DNA of 64,000 nt from Mucilaginibacter arboris (GTDB taxonomy: Bacteria; Bacteroidota; Bacteroidia; Sphingobacteriales; Sphingobacteriaceae): assembly GCF_009754915.1 (NCBI RefSeq), contig NZ_WPIK01000012.1, positions 1-64,000 of the forward strand, given 5' to 3'. A program made the position numbers and the translations under genes. Below the pieces are notes generated by a model. That model searched no databases, was not told where the DNA came from, and saw only the letters and a list, made by a program, of their open reading frames with translations. Shown in pieces: positions 1 through 9,573 of this stretch; the stretch's first letter is position 1; each line of letters starts with the position of its first letter.

Positions 1-333
1 TACGTTCATCCATTAAAAAGTCTTTCTTAGCTTTCAAAACCATTACATTAAACTATTACACCTATCTTATTACACCTAATCAAATTTTTTGAGGTTTAAT
101 TGTACCATTGACATTAAAAAAATCTACTGTTGTCTATTTGAAAGAATTTAATTGTTTAACCTAATAGCACCAACTTTTTTTTAAAATCTTGAGCTGTACC
201 TCTCTAAAATGCTATTGTATGCTCCTATTAATTGTTCATTGGGGATAAAACAAAATCTTTTAAAGTATAAAATATAACTATATTTTATACTGTTGCCTTT
301 TACTTAAATTAGCTTAATGGCTCCAAATTAAAT
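1..333. other. AT-rich intergenic stretch at the window edge
   Basis: No complete gene is visible. A leftward ATG at 41-43 (minus strand) opens a short frame that runs off the window edge after 14 codons (MVLKAKKDFLMDER). It could be the start of a truncated gene, but it is too short to judge. The rest is AT-rich without clear structure. Confidence 0.3.
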
Positions 334-372
334 AAAAAACCCCAATTTGCCGGTAGTCAGCTTATTAGGGGT
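333..372 (-). terminator. Terminator of the tRNA-Ser transcript
   Basis: On the minus strand, directly after the tRNA, an ACCCCTAAT arm pairs with ATTGGGGT around a loop of about 17 bases and is followed by a run of T. One base is bulged. This is the normal layout of an intrinsic terminator, and it lies 7 bases past the tRNA 3' CCA. Confidence 0.65.
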
Positions 373-378
373 AATACT

Positions 379-468
379 TGGCGGTGAGGGAGGGATTCGA
401 ACCCTCGGTACAGTTTCCCGTACGTCAGTTTAGCAAACTGATCCTTTCGGCCTCTCAGGCACCTCACC
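379..468 (-). tRNA. tRNA-Ser (anticodon GCT)
   Basis: Read on the minus strand, the acceptor stem GGTGAGG pairs with CCTCACC. The anticodon loop TTGCTAA gives anticodon GCT (serine, AGC/AGU codons). A long variable arm typical of serine tRNAs is present, followed by the T loop GGTTCGAATCC. The 3' end is discriminator G followed by an encoded CCA (381-379). The size of about 90 bases fits a class II tRNA. Confidence 0.95.
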
Positions 469-546
469 TTTTGCTTCTTTCGTAAAGCGTTGCTTTTTTA
501 AAGGAGTGCAAATATAGTAATTCACTTTTCTCAGCAAAAAAAATTA

Positions 547-2613
547 TTAATAATCAATCCGTACATGATAAATACTCATCAGCATCTTTTTAAAGATACT
601 TTTTACGGTTTCGATTTCTTTCAGCGTGATGTTGCTGTTTTTAAGCTGTCCCTGCTCCAGTTTATAATTTACGAGCCTGTCTACCAAATCGTTAATAGAT
701 TTAAAATTAGGTTCTTTTAATGCCCTTGATGCGGCTTCTACCGAATCGGCTAACATCAATACACCCGTTTCTTTTGAAAAAGGAATTGGCCCCGGATATT
801 TAAAAATATTTTCATCCACTAACTTTTCAGGGAAATTCTTTAAAAAAGACTGATAAAAGAAGTCTACCCGTGTATTTCCATGATGCGTGCGAATAAAATC
901 GACAATAATTTCCGGAAGGTTTTTTTTACGTGCAAGTTCTACACCTTTTTGTACATGCCGGATAATGACCCTTGCACTTTCTTCATACGACAGCTTATCA
1001 TGCGGATTAAAACCCTGGTTTTGGTTCTCGATAAAATACTGCGGGTTTTCGATCTTTCCAATATCATGATATAAAGCTCCTGCCCTAACCAGCAAGGCGT
1101 TGCCACCGATGGTATAGATGGCTGTTTCTGCAAGGTTGGCTACTTGTAAAGAATGCTGAAAAGTTCCCGGTGCATTAAAAGCCAGGTCGCGTAAAATGGA
1201 TGAATTGGTGTTGGTTAACTCAATTAAAGTAATATCCGAGGTAATACCGAACACTTTTTCGAAAGCATAAATTAAAGGATAAGCCAGCAGGGTCAACAAA
1301 ACGCTGACTACAAAAGGTAAAAAATCGTTCCAGTCAATTGAACTGAAACTTCCTTCACGGATAAAAGATATCCCCAAAAAAGAAACTAAATAGCAACTGG
1401 CAATTAACAAAGCAGAAATTAGAAACTGTTCCCGGCGGATCAGGTTTTTAATACTATAAATAGAAACCATACCAGCCGTTAGCTCATAAAAAGCAAATTC
1501 AAAACTGTTAGGCACAAAAAAACCGGCTATTAAAACTACCAATAAATGGATGTTTAGCGCCAGCCGTGTATCAAACAAAATGCGGATGATGATCGGGACA
1601 ATACAATAAGGAATATAATACAAATTTGGCAACTGAAAACGGATGGCCCACGAAAGGGTAACCAGCATTGAAGTGATCACCAGTAAAATCAGTCCCACCA
1701 GCCTGTTATCATTATAAATGTCCCTGCGGAAAAGGAACAAGAAAACGATCAGCAGGGTAATAATCAGGAAAACCAGTAAAAACTGGCCCAGCAAAACCAT
1801 TGTTTTATCGCCGGTTACATGTACATTATCTTCAAAAGCCTTTTTGTACGATTCTAATTTCTGGTAAACATCCTGGTTAATTACAGAACCTTTGGCTACA
1901 ATCAACTCTCCTTTTTGCACCATACCACGCGTTTGCGATAAGCCGTCGAGCGTTTCTTTCTCTAATTGCAGCGTTAAAGGGTTGTCGTAGTTGAGGTTGT
2001 ATTGTATGTGGTCCTGCAGCAAACCAATTAAAAACGATTTATCTGTTTCCTTGTGTTGTGTTAAAACCTGGTCGCAATAGCCAAGCGCCCGCTCTCGTGT
2101 AAACAGTTCAGACGTATTTTTATTTTGTGCAACCTTATTTTGTAATATCGTTACCTCATAATTTTCTCCGCCATGCTGAAACCTTTTGTTTAAGGCCAGT
2201 ACGCCTTTCTGATAAATAGCAGCAAGTAAATTAACGCCTAAACGCTGGTAAACATCCTTTTGCTTTTCGTTTAAGGATGCATTGTGCCACTTAATTTCAA
2301 AATCGTTTTTAAAGTTTTCCAGCTCCTGCTTCTCTATTTGAGGATCGTACTCGTAAATGGGGCTGATACTGCGCAAGGCAGCATCTTTATCAGCATCGAG
2401 TTCGGCATTGGTTTTTAAAATAGCAAAGTTATAGGGCGAAACCAGGTCTTTCTGGTTCCATATTCTTCCCTTTCCATATTCATAACGAAACTTTGCCTGT
2501 TTTGGCAAAGTGAATATAATCACAATTACTGCGGTAAACATCATCAGAAACTTGATGTTGATTGCGAATTTCCGCATTAATGCTTTCTGCCGGGATGAGT
2601 TAAATAAAGCCAT
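547..2613 (-). CDS. 7TM-HD family membrane protein (PgpH-like cyclic dinucleotide phosphodiesterase)
   Basis: About 688 residues. The order is a short N-terminal membrane anchor (about 20-40), a long extracytoplasmic domain (about 45-270), seven hydrophobic segments (about 275-455) and a C-terminal HD domain. The HD domain shows FQHSLQVANLAETA and the metal-binding pair in LYHDIGK. This is the 7TMR-HDED/7TM/HD architecture of PgpH, which hydrolyses cyclic di-AMP in Firmicutes; substrate here is inferred from the family only. The start is placed at the ATG giving MALFNSSRQ, because the open frame further upstream begins with TTG. It stands alone, facing away from the next gene. Confidence 0.85.
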   Translation of the reverse strand: MALFNSSRQKALMRKFAINIKFLMMFTAVIVIIFTLPKQAKFRYEYGKGRIWNQKDLVSPYNFAILKTNAELDADKDAALRSISPIYEYDPQIEKQELENFKNDFEIKWHNASLNEKQKDVYQRLGVNLLAAIYQKGVLALNKRFQHGGENYEVTILQNKVAQNKNTSELFTRERALGYCDQVLTQHKETDKSFLIGLLQDHIQYNLNYDNPLTLQLEKETLDGLSQTRGMVQKGELIVAKGSVINQDVYQKLESYKKAFEDNVHVTGDKTMVLLGQFLLVFLIITLLIVFLFLFRRDIYNDNRLVGLILLVITSMLVTLSWAIRFQLPNLYYIPYCIVPIIIRILFDTRLALNIHLLVVLIAGFFVPNSFEFAFYELTAGMVSIYSIKNLIRREQFLISALLIASCYLVSFLGISFIREGSFSSIDWNDFLPFVVSVLLTLLAYPLIYAFEKVFGITSDITLIELTNTNSSILRDLAFNAPGTFQHSLQVANLAETAIYTIGGNALLVRAGALYHDIGKIENPQYFIENQNQGFNPHDKLSYEESARVIIRHVQKGVELARKKNLPEIIVDFIRTHHGNTRVDFFYQSFLKNFPEKLVDENIFKYPGPIPFSKETGVLMLADSVEAASRALKEPNFKSINDLVDRLVNYKLEQGQLKNSNITLKEIETVKSIFKKMLMSIYHVRIDY

Positions 2614-2826
2614 TAAAAATCTAATACTGATCAAATTTAGAATAAGTTTCTGTTTAAAAGATTTTCCCTTGTACTAATTATTATTTGTAGTTGATAAGAT
2701 TATGGTATCAAAATAAATCTGGGAAAGCACAGAACTGAAAAAAATACGCTGTTAAAACGCCTTTTACAATTGTTGAAATTGTTTAAACTTTTAGAGCCTG
2801 TATAATTTATACAATAAAAAATATTA

Positions 2827-2918
2827 ATGCTTCTTTTACCCTATAAATTTGTTGTTTGCATCCACTTAAATGGACCAAAAACCAAATGCCCAACATTTTG
2901 GGCTGATAAAAGAAGCAT
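2827..2918. repeat. Dispersed motif ATGCTTCTTTTA, inverted pair
   Basis: ATGCTTCTTTTA at 2827-2838 and its reverse complement at 2907-2918 enclose a 68-base spacer. Both lie in the 571-base gap between two divergent genes, so here the pair cannot be acting as a gene-end terminator. The gap (2614-3184) holds no other gene. Confidence 0.8.
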
Positions 2919-3028
2919 CAACCCAAAAAAGAGAACCAAAAATAAGTTTGAACAACATCCTCAATAATCAATTATAATTTCTTAATGAAGAAATATTTAT
3001 TGTTCGTTCGCATGTTTTAATAGCTTTG

Positions 3029-3040
3029 ATGCTTCTTTTA
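3029..3040 (+). repeat. Dispersed motif ATGCTTCTTTTA, third copy in the same gap
   Basis: An exact copy of the 12-base motif, followed by ACCACACCAAAATT. This matches the loose extension seen at other copies (a few C/G-rich bases, then TAAAAATTT-like sequence). Confidence 0.8.
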
Positions 3041-3184
3041 CCACACCAAAATTGGGCTTGCCAGAATATTAATTAACGTTAACTCCTGGTTTAAAGTAGT
3101 TATGGCATTCAAATTTATTTGTGGTTTTATGCGGAGAACGGAATGTGGCGACAATTGTTAAAGCTGGAAATTATATTATAAATT

Positions 3185-3706
3185 ATGGCCTATCAATTAT
3201 TTTCATCTTTAAAAACAACCGAACTACGGATCAGAAGACATGGTTTACTTCAATCGTACTATGAATTAACAGACGAAAAATCAACGTTTGGCAAACTAAA
3301 ATTCGGAGGCTTGTTTTTAAGGCAGGCATCGGTAGAAACAGCACAGGGGACCTGGATTTTTAAACGCAAAAGCTTTTTCAGCAAAATTATCACCATTACC
3401 GATAACAAGGGTTTGCCGGTAGCACAGTTAGCTAAAAAATGGTTTAGCAAAAGTGTGCTGTTAACTATGGCCGATGGCACACGCAACTTGTTTTCGCACC
3501 CGTCCTTCTGGAAACGAAAATATACTTTTACAAACGATCGGGGCAAAGTAATGGAGTTTCAAAGCCGTTTTGCAGATAGGAACCCGGTTAAAATTATCCT
3601 GCCAAAAAACTTTCAGCCTAACAACCAAACCCTTTTAATGGCATTTACAGGGGCATATTTACTTTTAGTAATGCGGCGAGAGAAAGCAGCCGCAGCAGCA
3701 CACTAA
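3185..3706 (+). CDS. Conserved hypothetical protein, possible LURP-one/Tubby-C-like fold
   Basis: 173 residues, rich in basic and aromatic residues, with alternating short beta-like stretches such as GTWIFKRKSFFSKIITITD. The C-terminal 30 residues include a hydrophobic segment (LLMAFTGAYLLLVM) followed by basic residues and an alanine run, perhaps a tail anchor. The beta-rich pattern recalls LURP-one/scramblase-like proteins, but this is a weak impression and no catalytic motif is visible. A copy of the dispersed motif begins 12 bases after the stop. Confidence 0.6.
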   Translation: MAYQLFSSLKTTELRIRRHGLLQSYYELTDEKSTFGKLKFGGLFLRQASVETAQGTWIFKRKSFFSKIITITDNKGLPVAQLAKKWFSKSVLLTMADGTRNLFSHPSFWKRKYTFTNDRGKVMEFQSRFADRNPVKIILPKNFQPNNQTLLMAFTGAYLLLVMRREKAAAAAH

Positions 3707-3717
3707 TTTTTATGCCA

Positions 3718-3729
3718 TAAAAGAAGCAT
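3718..3729 (-). repeat. Dispersed motif after a stop codon
   Basis: Exact reverse-orientation copy (TAAAAGAAGCAT) preceded by CTAATTTTTATGCCA, the same extension as elsewhere in inverted order. Confidence 0.75.
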
Positions 3730-3881
3730 TCTTTTAAGCTTAAAGTGGAAATAGGAAATGTTTTCATTTTGGAAAAATTGAGAAGAAAACACGTTAATCT
3801 AAATTTAATCGTTTTACTGTTTATCAAAACGTTTAATTTGCAGCAATTGAAAGCAACAGCTATAAAAATGCTTCTGATAAT

Positions 3882-4805
3882 ATGAGAAAAAAGCTTGTCG
3901 GCTTATTGGTTTTTGTTTTTTTTACGGTTGCTGTATCTGCACAACAGCCGGAACAAAGCAGCAATCAAACTAAATTTAAAAATTATGAGGACAGCTTAAA
4001 AACGCTTGGCTCAACTTTTATCAATAACGAAAATGACCTGGAACGCAAAAATGCCAATTATCAGTTTATACGTACTTTAGTTAGCGCTTTAAAAATTCCG
4101 GGTTCCTATAATTATGCTTTTGATTCGTTAAAAGCAGTATCGTTACTTTATGCGCCCGATAATCAGTTCCGTTTGTTTACCTGGCATGTAATGAACGAAG
4201 ATGGCAGTTTTCGTTATTACGGAACGATACAATTAAACACCGGAGGAGCATTAAAAATGTTTCCGCTGACTGATTTTTCGCCATTTATTAAAAACCCCGA
4301 AGATTCTACTTTTACTGCACAGCATTGGTTAGGTGCACAGTATTATAAAATTATTAAAGAAGGCAAAGAAAGCCCTTATTATGTTTTGTTAGGCTGGAAA
4401 GGCAACAATGTTAAAACAACCAAAAAGGTAATAGAAGTTTTATCTTTTAAAAACAATGCACCCGTTTTCGGTTTGCCGGTGTTTGAAGGCAACCAGAAAA
4501 CACGAAAAAGGATTGTGTTTGAGTATAGCCGACAGGCATCTATGCTGCTGCGTTATGTGCCGGAAAAGCAATTGATTGTGTTTGACCACCTTGCTCCGCC
4601 AGACCCGAAAACAAAAGCAGATTTTAGTTTTTACGGTCCTGATTTAACTTATGACGGTTACCAGCTTAAAAACGGAAAATGGAATTTTGTAAGCAATTTA
4701 GACATGCGCAACATTCCGGAAAGCGGAGGTGATACGGAAATTGAAGACCCTAAAAAGCAAGCCTTGCGAGACAGGGCCTCTATACCGGTAAGAAGAAATA
4801 ATTAA
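3882..4805 (+). CDS. Exported conserved hypothetical protein
   Basis: 307 residues starting with a clear signal peptide (KKLVGLLVFVFFTVAVSAQQ; cleavage near residue 20). The mature part has no cysteine pairs, repeats or recognised catalytic motif. It is rich in aromatic residues with several short beta-strand-like blocks (for example YYVLLGWKGNN) and a charged C-terminus. I do not recognise a family. It is probably a periplasmic or surface protein of unknown role. It stands alone between unrelated genes on the same strand. Confidence 0.75.
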   Translation: MRKKLVGLLVFVFFTVAVSAQQPEQSSNQTKFKNYEDSLKTLGSTFINNENDLERKNANYQFIRTLVSALKIPGSYNYAFDSLKAVSLLYAPDNQFRLFTWHVMNEDGSFRYYGTIQLNTGGALKMFPLTDFSPFIKNPEDSTFTAQHWLGAQYYKIIKEGKESPYYVLLGWKGNNVKTTKKVIEVLSFKNNAPVFGLPVFEGNQKTRKRIVFEYSRQASMLLRYVPEKQLIVFDHLAPPDPKTKADFSFYGPDLTYDGYQLKNGKWNFVSNLDMRNIPESGGDTEIEDPKKQALRDRASIPVRRNN

Positions 4806-4922
4806 TATCTTTTAGATTTTTGTATTGCAAAGTACATTTAATAATAAGTGCAATATCTAACCGGCAAAATTTTATTTTGGCAGAATAATAGTATTTTCGG
4901 AAAAAATTAACCTTTTTATTTG

Positions 4923-6638
4923 ATGGAACCAGAAATAGCTGCTGTAGGTGCCGGACTTGTTGAAGTACCTGCAAAAAGCCATCCCAAGGGATTATATGTA
5001 TTATTTTCGACAGAGATGTGGGAACGCTTTAACTTTTATGGGATGCGTGCCTTGCTTACTTTATTTTTAGTTAGTGCCCTTGGTTTCTCTGATAAAGACT
5101 CAGCAATTATATATGGCGGTTTCCTGGGCTTATGTTACCTTACCCCAATGCTTGGCGGTTACATTGCAGACCAATATTTAGGTAACCGTACCTGTATCAT
5201 TTTGGGCGGTACAACAATGGGTATTGGCCAACTGCTCCTGTTTTTTAGTGGTTACAGCTATGCAGGCAATGTAGATTTTGCCAAAACAATTATGTGGGTT
5301 GCTTTAGGGGTGGTTATTCTGGGCAATGGCTTTTTCAAGCCTAATATTTCTTCTATGGTAGGGCAGCTTTACAAAAAGGGCGACGCCCGCCTCGATTCTG
5401 CCTTTACTATTTTTTACATGGGTATTAACGTTGGCGCTTTATTGGGTATGACCGTCTGTCCGCTGTTAGGCGATGTAAAACTTGGAGATACGCGCGTAGT
5501 AGAAGCTTTTAAATGGGGGTTTTTAGCAGCAGGTATAGCTATGTTTTTAGGTACGGCAGTTTTCATTTTTCTCAAAAATAAATTCATCATATCACCCGAT
5601 GGCGCTGATATCGGTATAAAACCAGATCCTGCCCGTTCATCTATAAGTCCAACTGGTGAAGCTGAAAAAGCAAACTTTTCTACCGTGGCCATTGGTTCCG
5701 TTGTTGGTTTAATGGTGATATTGTTTAGTGCATTTCATTATTTGTCTATTGATCCAAACCCGATCAAAAGCTGGGTCTATCCGTTTATTTATGCTTCTGG
5801 TATCAGTTTGGCGGTACTTATCCTAACAGATAAATCTATTACAAAAGTAGAACGCCAGCGTATCAGTGTAATTTATACTGTTGCCTTCTTTGTAATCTTC
5901 TTTTGGTCAGCTTTTGAACAAGCTGGTTCATCGCTAACTTTTGTGGCCGATAAACAAACCGATCTGAATGTATTTGGCACACAAATACCGCCAAGTTTAG
6001 TACAAAATGCCAATTCACTGTTCATTGTTATCTTTGCGTTGCCTTTTAGCTGGATGTGGCTAAAGCTGCAAAAACGAAACCTTGAACCTATCTCACCTGT
6101 AAAACAAGCATTAGGCTTATTATTACTGGCAATTGGTTATTATATTATTGCCTTACAGGTAAAAGATTTAGGGAACACAGAAAAAATTGCGGTAATCTGG
6201 CTCATCGTGATGTACCTTTTCCATACGCTTGGCGAATTATGCCTGTCGCCGATAGGCCTGTCATTAGTATCCAAACTGGCCCCTAAACGTTTTTCATCCT
6301 TATTAATGGGTGTTTGGTTTTTAAGCAATGCTGCCGGTTATGCACTTGCAGGCACATTAGGCGCTATATTACCCCCTACAGGAGATAAATTTACTTTTGC
6401 ATCTTCAAAAGGAATAGACTTAAAAGGTATTTTAGATGGTAAAGTTTCAGCCACAACTAATCAGCTTGTCATATTGGCTAAAGAAAAAATTGACGTGCAT
6501 TATCCTACTTTTGTTGGCTTTACTATTCATAACTTGTATGAGTTTTTTATGGTATTTGTAATACTATCAGGGGTAGCATCAATATTATTATTTTTAATAT
6601 CTGGGTTTTTGAAAAAAAGGATGCATGGTGTTAGGTAA
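4923..6638 (+). CDS. POT/PTR family proton-coupled peptide transporter
   Basis: 571 residues with about 14 hydrophobic segments. The N-terminus carries the family signature EMWERFNFYGMRALLTLFL (ExxERFxYYG-type), which couples proton and peptide movement in POT transporters. A second POT landmark, FFKPNISSMVGQLY, lies near residue 140. The family imports di- and tripeptides across the inner membrane. The start is taken at ATG 4923; the frame also opens with TTG three bases earlier. It is likely a single-gene unit. Confidence 0.9.
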   Translation: MEPEIAAVGAGLVEVPAKSHPKGLYVLFSTEMWERFNFYGMRALLTLFLVSALGFSDKDSAIIYGGFLGLCYLTPMLGGYIADQYLGNRTCIILGGTTMGIGQLLLFFSGYSYAGNVDFAKTIMWVALGVVILGNGFFKPNISSMVGQLYKKGDARLDSAFTIFYMGINVGALLGMTVCPLLGDVKLGDTRVVEAFKWGFLAAGIAMFLGTAVFIFLKNKFIISPDGADIGIKPDPARSSISPTGEAEKANFSTVAIGSVVGLMVILFSAFHYLSIDPNPIKSWVYPFIYASGISLAVLILTDKSITKVERQRISVIYTVAFFVIFFWSAFEQAGSSLTFVADKQTDLNVFGTQIPPSLVQNANSLFIVIFALPFSWMWLKLQKRNLEPISPVKQALGLLLLAIGYYIIALQVKDLGNTEKIAVIWLIVMYLFHTLGELCLSPIGLSLVSKLAPKRFSSLLMGVWFLSNAAGYALAGTLGAILPPTGDKFTFASSKGIDLKGILDGKVSATTNQLVILAKEKIDVHYPTFVGFTIHNLYEFFMVFVILSGVASILLFLISGFLKKRMHGVR

Positions 6639-6729
6639 TGCATAAAACATTATTTGTAAATTTTTAGATATTTGTTAGCCTGTAATATTCAGGCTGCTCT
6701 GTTTTATAATAAATTAATTGTAAATAGCC

Positions 6730-7497
6730 GTGCCCGATAGTCTTGTTATCATACCCACTTACAACGAGAAAGAAAACATAGAACGTATTTTGCATAAAGT
6801 GTTTTCCATCATGCATGATTTCCATGTGCTCGTTATGGACGATGGCTCGCCTGATGGTACGGCAGAAATTGTTAAAAACCTTCAGCTAATCTATCCTGAA
6901 ACTCTATTTATACACGAACGTGCCGGAAAGCAAGGCTTAGGCACTGCATATATTTTTGGTTTTAAATGGGCGACAGATAGGCATTATGATTTTATTTACG
7001 AGATGGATGCCGATTTTTCCCACAATCCTGATGACCTTTTACGCTTACGGCAGGCTTGTGTAGATGGTGCAGATGTGGCCGTTGGTTCCCGTTATATCAA
7101 TGGTGTAAATGTGATCAACTGGCCAATGAGCCGGGTGATGATGAGTTATTTTGCCTCTGTTTACGTTCGTTTTATCACTGGTATCGATATCCAGGATGCA
7201 ACTGCCGGTTTTAAGTGTTATCGCCGGAAAGTTTTAGAAACCATCCCTTTAAATAAAATCCAGTTTGTAGGTTACGCTTTCCAAATCGAAATGAAATTTA
7301 CAGCCTTAAAATATGGTTTTAAAGTAGTTGAAGTGCCTATTATTTTTACAGACCGCAGGCAAGGCGTTTCTAAAATGTCAACTAAAATATTTAAAGAAGC
7401 TTTTTTAGGCGTAATTAAAATGAAGATGAGCAGCTGGGTAAGAAAATATCCGAAAAGCCGCCCAGCCGAAAAATCAAAAACCATAGAAGATATTTAA
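6730..7497 (+). CDS. Polyprenol-phosphate mannosyltransferase (GT2, DPM1-like)
   Basis: 255 residues with a GTG start. N-terminal VIIPTYNEKENIERIL and DDGSPDGT are hallmarks of family GT2 dolichol-phosphate-mannose-type synthases; the metal-binding DAD lies in YEMDADFSHNPDD. The C-terminal half has VGSRYINGV and the conserved GFKCYRR and GYAFQIEM blocks, without the extra membrane domains of longer homologues. It would move a sugar from a GDP-sugar to a polyprenyl phosphate at the cytoplasmic face. The exact sugar cannot be told from sequence. Confidence 0.88.
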   Translation: MPDSLVIIPTYNEKENIERILHKVFSIMHDFHVLVMDDGSPDGTAEIVKNLQLIYPETLFIHERAGKQGLGTAYIFGFKWATDRHYDFIYEMDADFSHNPDDLLRLRQACVDGADVAVGSRYINGVNVINWPMSRVMMSYFASVYVRFITGIDIQDATAGFKCYRRKVLETIPLNKIQFVGYAFQIEMKFTALKYGFKVVEVPIIFTDRRQGVSKMSTKIFKEAFLGVIKMKMSSWVRKYPKSRPAEKSKTIEDI

Positions 7498-7529
7498 ATC
7501 CTGTTTCAATTTATACCTGACAATTTTTA

Positions 7530-7572
7530 ATGCTTCTTTTATGCCTGTATTTTTAGGCGATAAAAGAAGCAT
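7530..7572. terminator. Hairpin made of an inverted pair of the dispersed motif
   Basis: ATGCTTCTTTTAT-GCCT pairs with AGGCGATAAAAGAAGCAT around an eight-base T-rich loop, with one bulged base. It lies 33 bases after the stop of the mannosyltransferase gene and 140 before ruvB. It is the cleanest hairpin form of the repeat after the one at 8740-8785 and could serve as a terminator, though it lacks a trailing T run. Confidence 0.65.
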
Positions 7573-7711
7573 CAAAATAGATCGGACACAAGTAAACAGG
7601 TTACCAAAACTTGTATTTCTTTAAAAACTTCTCTCTTCGCTAAATCAGTTCTGCACAAAGTTTAGTGTCAGAGATTTTCCTTACCGGTAAATAATACTAA
7701 ATTTGTTGGTA

Positions 7712-8734
7712 ATGAATAAGCATATTGATCCTAATCCGGAACAGTTGTCCTCTGCCGAAAAGGAAATCGAAAAAGTATTGCGCCCACAGGCTTTTGAAGA
7801 TTTTACCGGACAGGAAAAAATACTGGAAAACCTGCGTGTTTTTGTTAAGGCAGCACGGATGCGCGGAGAAGCTTTAGACCATGTTTTACTACATGGCCCG
7901 CCGGGATTAGGCAAAACTACCCTTTCGCATATTATTGCCAATGAGATGGGTGCCGGTATCAAAATTACTTCTGGCCCGGTTTTGGACAAGCCCGGCGATC
8001 TGGCTGGTTTGCTAACCAACCTGGAAGAAGGCGATATTTTATTTATTGATGAGATCCATCGCCTTAGCCCGCTGGTAGAAGAATACCTCTACTCGGCAAT
8101 GGAAGATTACAAGATCGATATCATGCTTGAAACCGGCCCGAATGCGCGTTCGGTTCAAATCTCCCTAAACCCTTTTACGCTTATTGGTGCTACAACCCGC
8201 TCTGGTTTGCTTACAGCCCCTTTGCGTGCCCGTTTTGGTATCAATGCCCGTTTGCAGTATTATGATGCCAAATTGCTGACAACTATTGTGCTTCGATCGG
8301 CAGAGATTTTAAGGACACCAATTGCAGAAGAAGGCGCTTTTGAAATTGCAAGAAGAAGCCGTGGCACGCCGCGTATTGCCAATGCTTTGTTAAGAAGGAC
8401 ACGCGATTTTGCACAAATAAAAGGCAACGGCACCATCGATATTCCGATTGCCAAATTTGCTTTAAATGCTTTAAACGTTGATGAGCATGGTTTGGATGAA
8501 ATGGACAACAAAATCCTGACAACCATTATCGATAAATTTAAAGGCGGGCCGGTGGGTTTAAAAACCATTGCAACAGCCGTAAGCGAAGAAGAAGGCACGA
8601 TAGAAGAAGTTTACGAACCGTTTTTAATTCAGGAAGGTTATTTAATGCGTACTTCCCGCGGCCGGGAATGCACCGAAATTGCTTACAAACATTTGGGCAG
8701 GATCAAAAATAACGGCGGCCCGACTTTGTTTTGA
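7712..8734 (+). CDS. ruvB: Holliday junction branch migration ATPase RuvB
   Basis: 340 residues. The order is an N-terminal linker ([12 protein letters not shown]), Walker [11 protein letters not shown], Walker B FIDEIHRL, sensor I GATTRSG, the arginine-finger region RARFG, and a C-terminal winged-helix DNA-binding domain ending TEIAYKHLG. It forms hexameric rings that drive branch migration with RuvA. The start is placed at the ATG giving [11 protein letters not shown] and GTA codons precede it in frame. A possible promoter element, TAAATTTG, ends only 5 bases before the ATG, so the leader would be very short. Confidence 0.97.
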   Translation: MNKHIDPNPEQLSSAEKEIEKVLRPQAFEDFTGQEKILENLRVFVKAARMRGEALDHVLLHGPPGLGKTTLSHIIANEMGAGIKITSGPVLDKPGDLAGLLTNLEEGDILFIDEIHRLSPLVEEYLYSAMEDYKIDIMLETGPNARSVQISLNPFTLIGATTRSGLLTAPLRARFGINARLQYYDAKLLTTIVLRSAEILRTPIAEEGAFEIARRSRGTPRIANALLRRTRDFAQIKGNGTIDIPIAKFALNALNVDEHGLDEMDNKILTTIIDKFKGGPVGLKTIATAVSEEEGTIEEVYEPFLIQEGYLMRTSRGRECTEIAYKHLGRIKNNGGPTLF

Positions 8735-8739
8735 TCTAT

Positions 8740-8785
8740 ATTTTTAGGTGGTAAAAGAAGCATGCTTCTTTTACCACCTAAAAAT
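8740..8785. terminator. 46-base perfect palindrome, bidirectional terminator containing two copies of the motif
   Basis: The sequence is its own reverse complement for 46 bases, centred between 8762 and 8763. Each arm is ATTTTTAGGTGGTAAAAGAA followed by GCA. It sits between the convergent stops of ruvB (8734) and the AraC-like gene (8788), with a T run on the exit side in both directions. A terminator for both genes is the simplest reading. Confidence 0.8.
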
Positions 8786-8787
8786 CC

Positions 8788-9348
8788 TCAAAGCTCGTCC
8801 AGAGCTTTTCGTTTTGATTTTGAATTTCGATATTGCGAAGGCGAGAAACCTGTTATCTTTTTAAACTGTGCAGATAAATGCGCACTGCTGCTGTAGCCCA
8901 TTTTTAAAGCAATTTCGTTCAGGTTCAAATCGCCGTATTCCATCAGCTCTTTAATTTTCTCTACTTTTTGCTGAATGATGTAGTGCTCGATGGTATTTCC
9001 TTCCTGTTCAGAAAAAAGATTACTTAAATAAGGGTAAGGTTTTTGCAGCTTTTCGGTAAGCAAAGTAGAAAAATTGATATTCAGTTGGCTTAAATCAGAA
9101 TATTGAACAGTTTCTGTAATCAAATTCCTGACCTGCTCCACCAGTTTGGTTTTGTAATCATCAATCAGCTCAAAACCAACAACTTTAAAGGCAGAAGCAA
9201 TGGCATGTAATTGATCGGGATTTGGTTCCGGCCCTACTTCAACCCAACCTAAACCAATATTTTTTACATCAAAATTTAAAGCCTGCAAAGTTTGCCTTAC
9301 CACCAGCAGGCAACGGTTGCAAACCATATTTTTAACAGCTAATTTCAC
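8788..9348 (-). CDS. AraC-family regulator with an N-terminal HMA-like domain
   Basis: 186 residues. Residues 1-60 look like a heavy-metal-associated fold: a beta start (MKLAVKNMVC), a CNRC metal-binding-type pair near residue 10, and a closing region with GFELID. Residues about 100-180 form an AraC-type helix-turn-helix domain, with LNEIALKMGYSSSAHLSAQF and ITGFSPSQYR. The gene follows the HMA protein gene by 9 bases and is probably co-transcribed with it. It may sense a soft metal such as copper, but no ligand test is possible from sequence. Confidence 0.85.
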   Translation of the reverse strand: MKLAVKNMVCNRCLLVVRQTLQALNFDVKNIGLGWVEVGPEPNPDQLHAIASAFKVVGFELIDDYKTKLVEQVRNLITETVQYSDLSQLNINFSTLLTEKLQKPYPYLSNLFSEQEGNTIEHYIIQQKVEKIKELMEYGDLNLNEIALKMGYSSSAHLSAQFKKITGFSPSQYRNSKSKRKALDEL

Positions 9349-9357
9349 TTTTTAGAA

Positions 9358-9573
9358 TTAAGAAATACGTTCGGCCTTAAACCCGGCTTTTTCAAGTGCC
9401 GCAACTACTTTTGGAATAGCTGATTCTTCGGCATCAATGGTTAACGTTTTTTCTGCACCGCTAACATCTGCTTTCCAGCTTTTTACTTCTTTCAATGCAT
9501 TTAAACCGGGTGTAACTGCTGTTACGCAGCCATCGCATTTCATTGTGGTTTTAAACAAAATAGGTTTACTCAT
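9358..9573 (-). CDS. Heavy-metal-associated (HMA) domain protein, CopZ-like
   Basis: 71 residues forming a single HMA domain: beta strand FKTTMKCDGC with the metal-binding CxxC replaced by MKCDGC (C-D-G-C), then the helix TPGLNALKEV and the closing AALEKAGFKAERIS. The family binds Cu(I) or other soft metals. The frame is open further upstream, but the ATG at 9571-9573 gives the standard family start (MSKPILFK) and overlaps the end of the upstream gene, a sign of translational coupling. Confidence 0.88.
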   Translation of the reverse strand: MSKPILFKTTMKCDGCVTAVTPGLNALKEVKSWKADVSGAEKTLTIDAEESAIPKVVAALEKAGFKAERIS

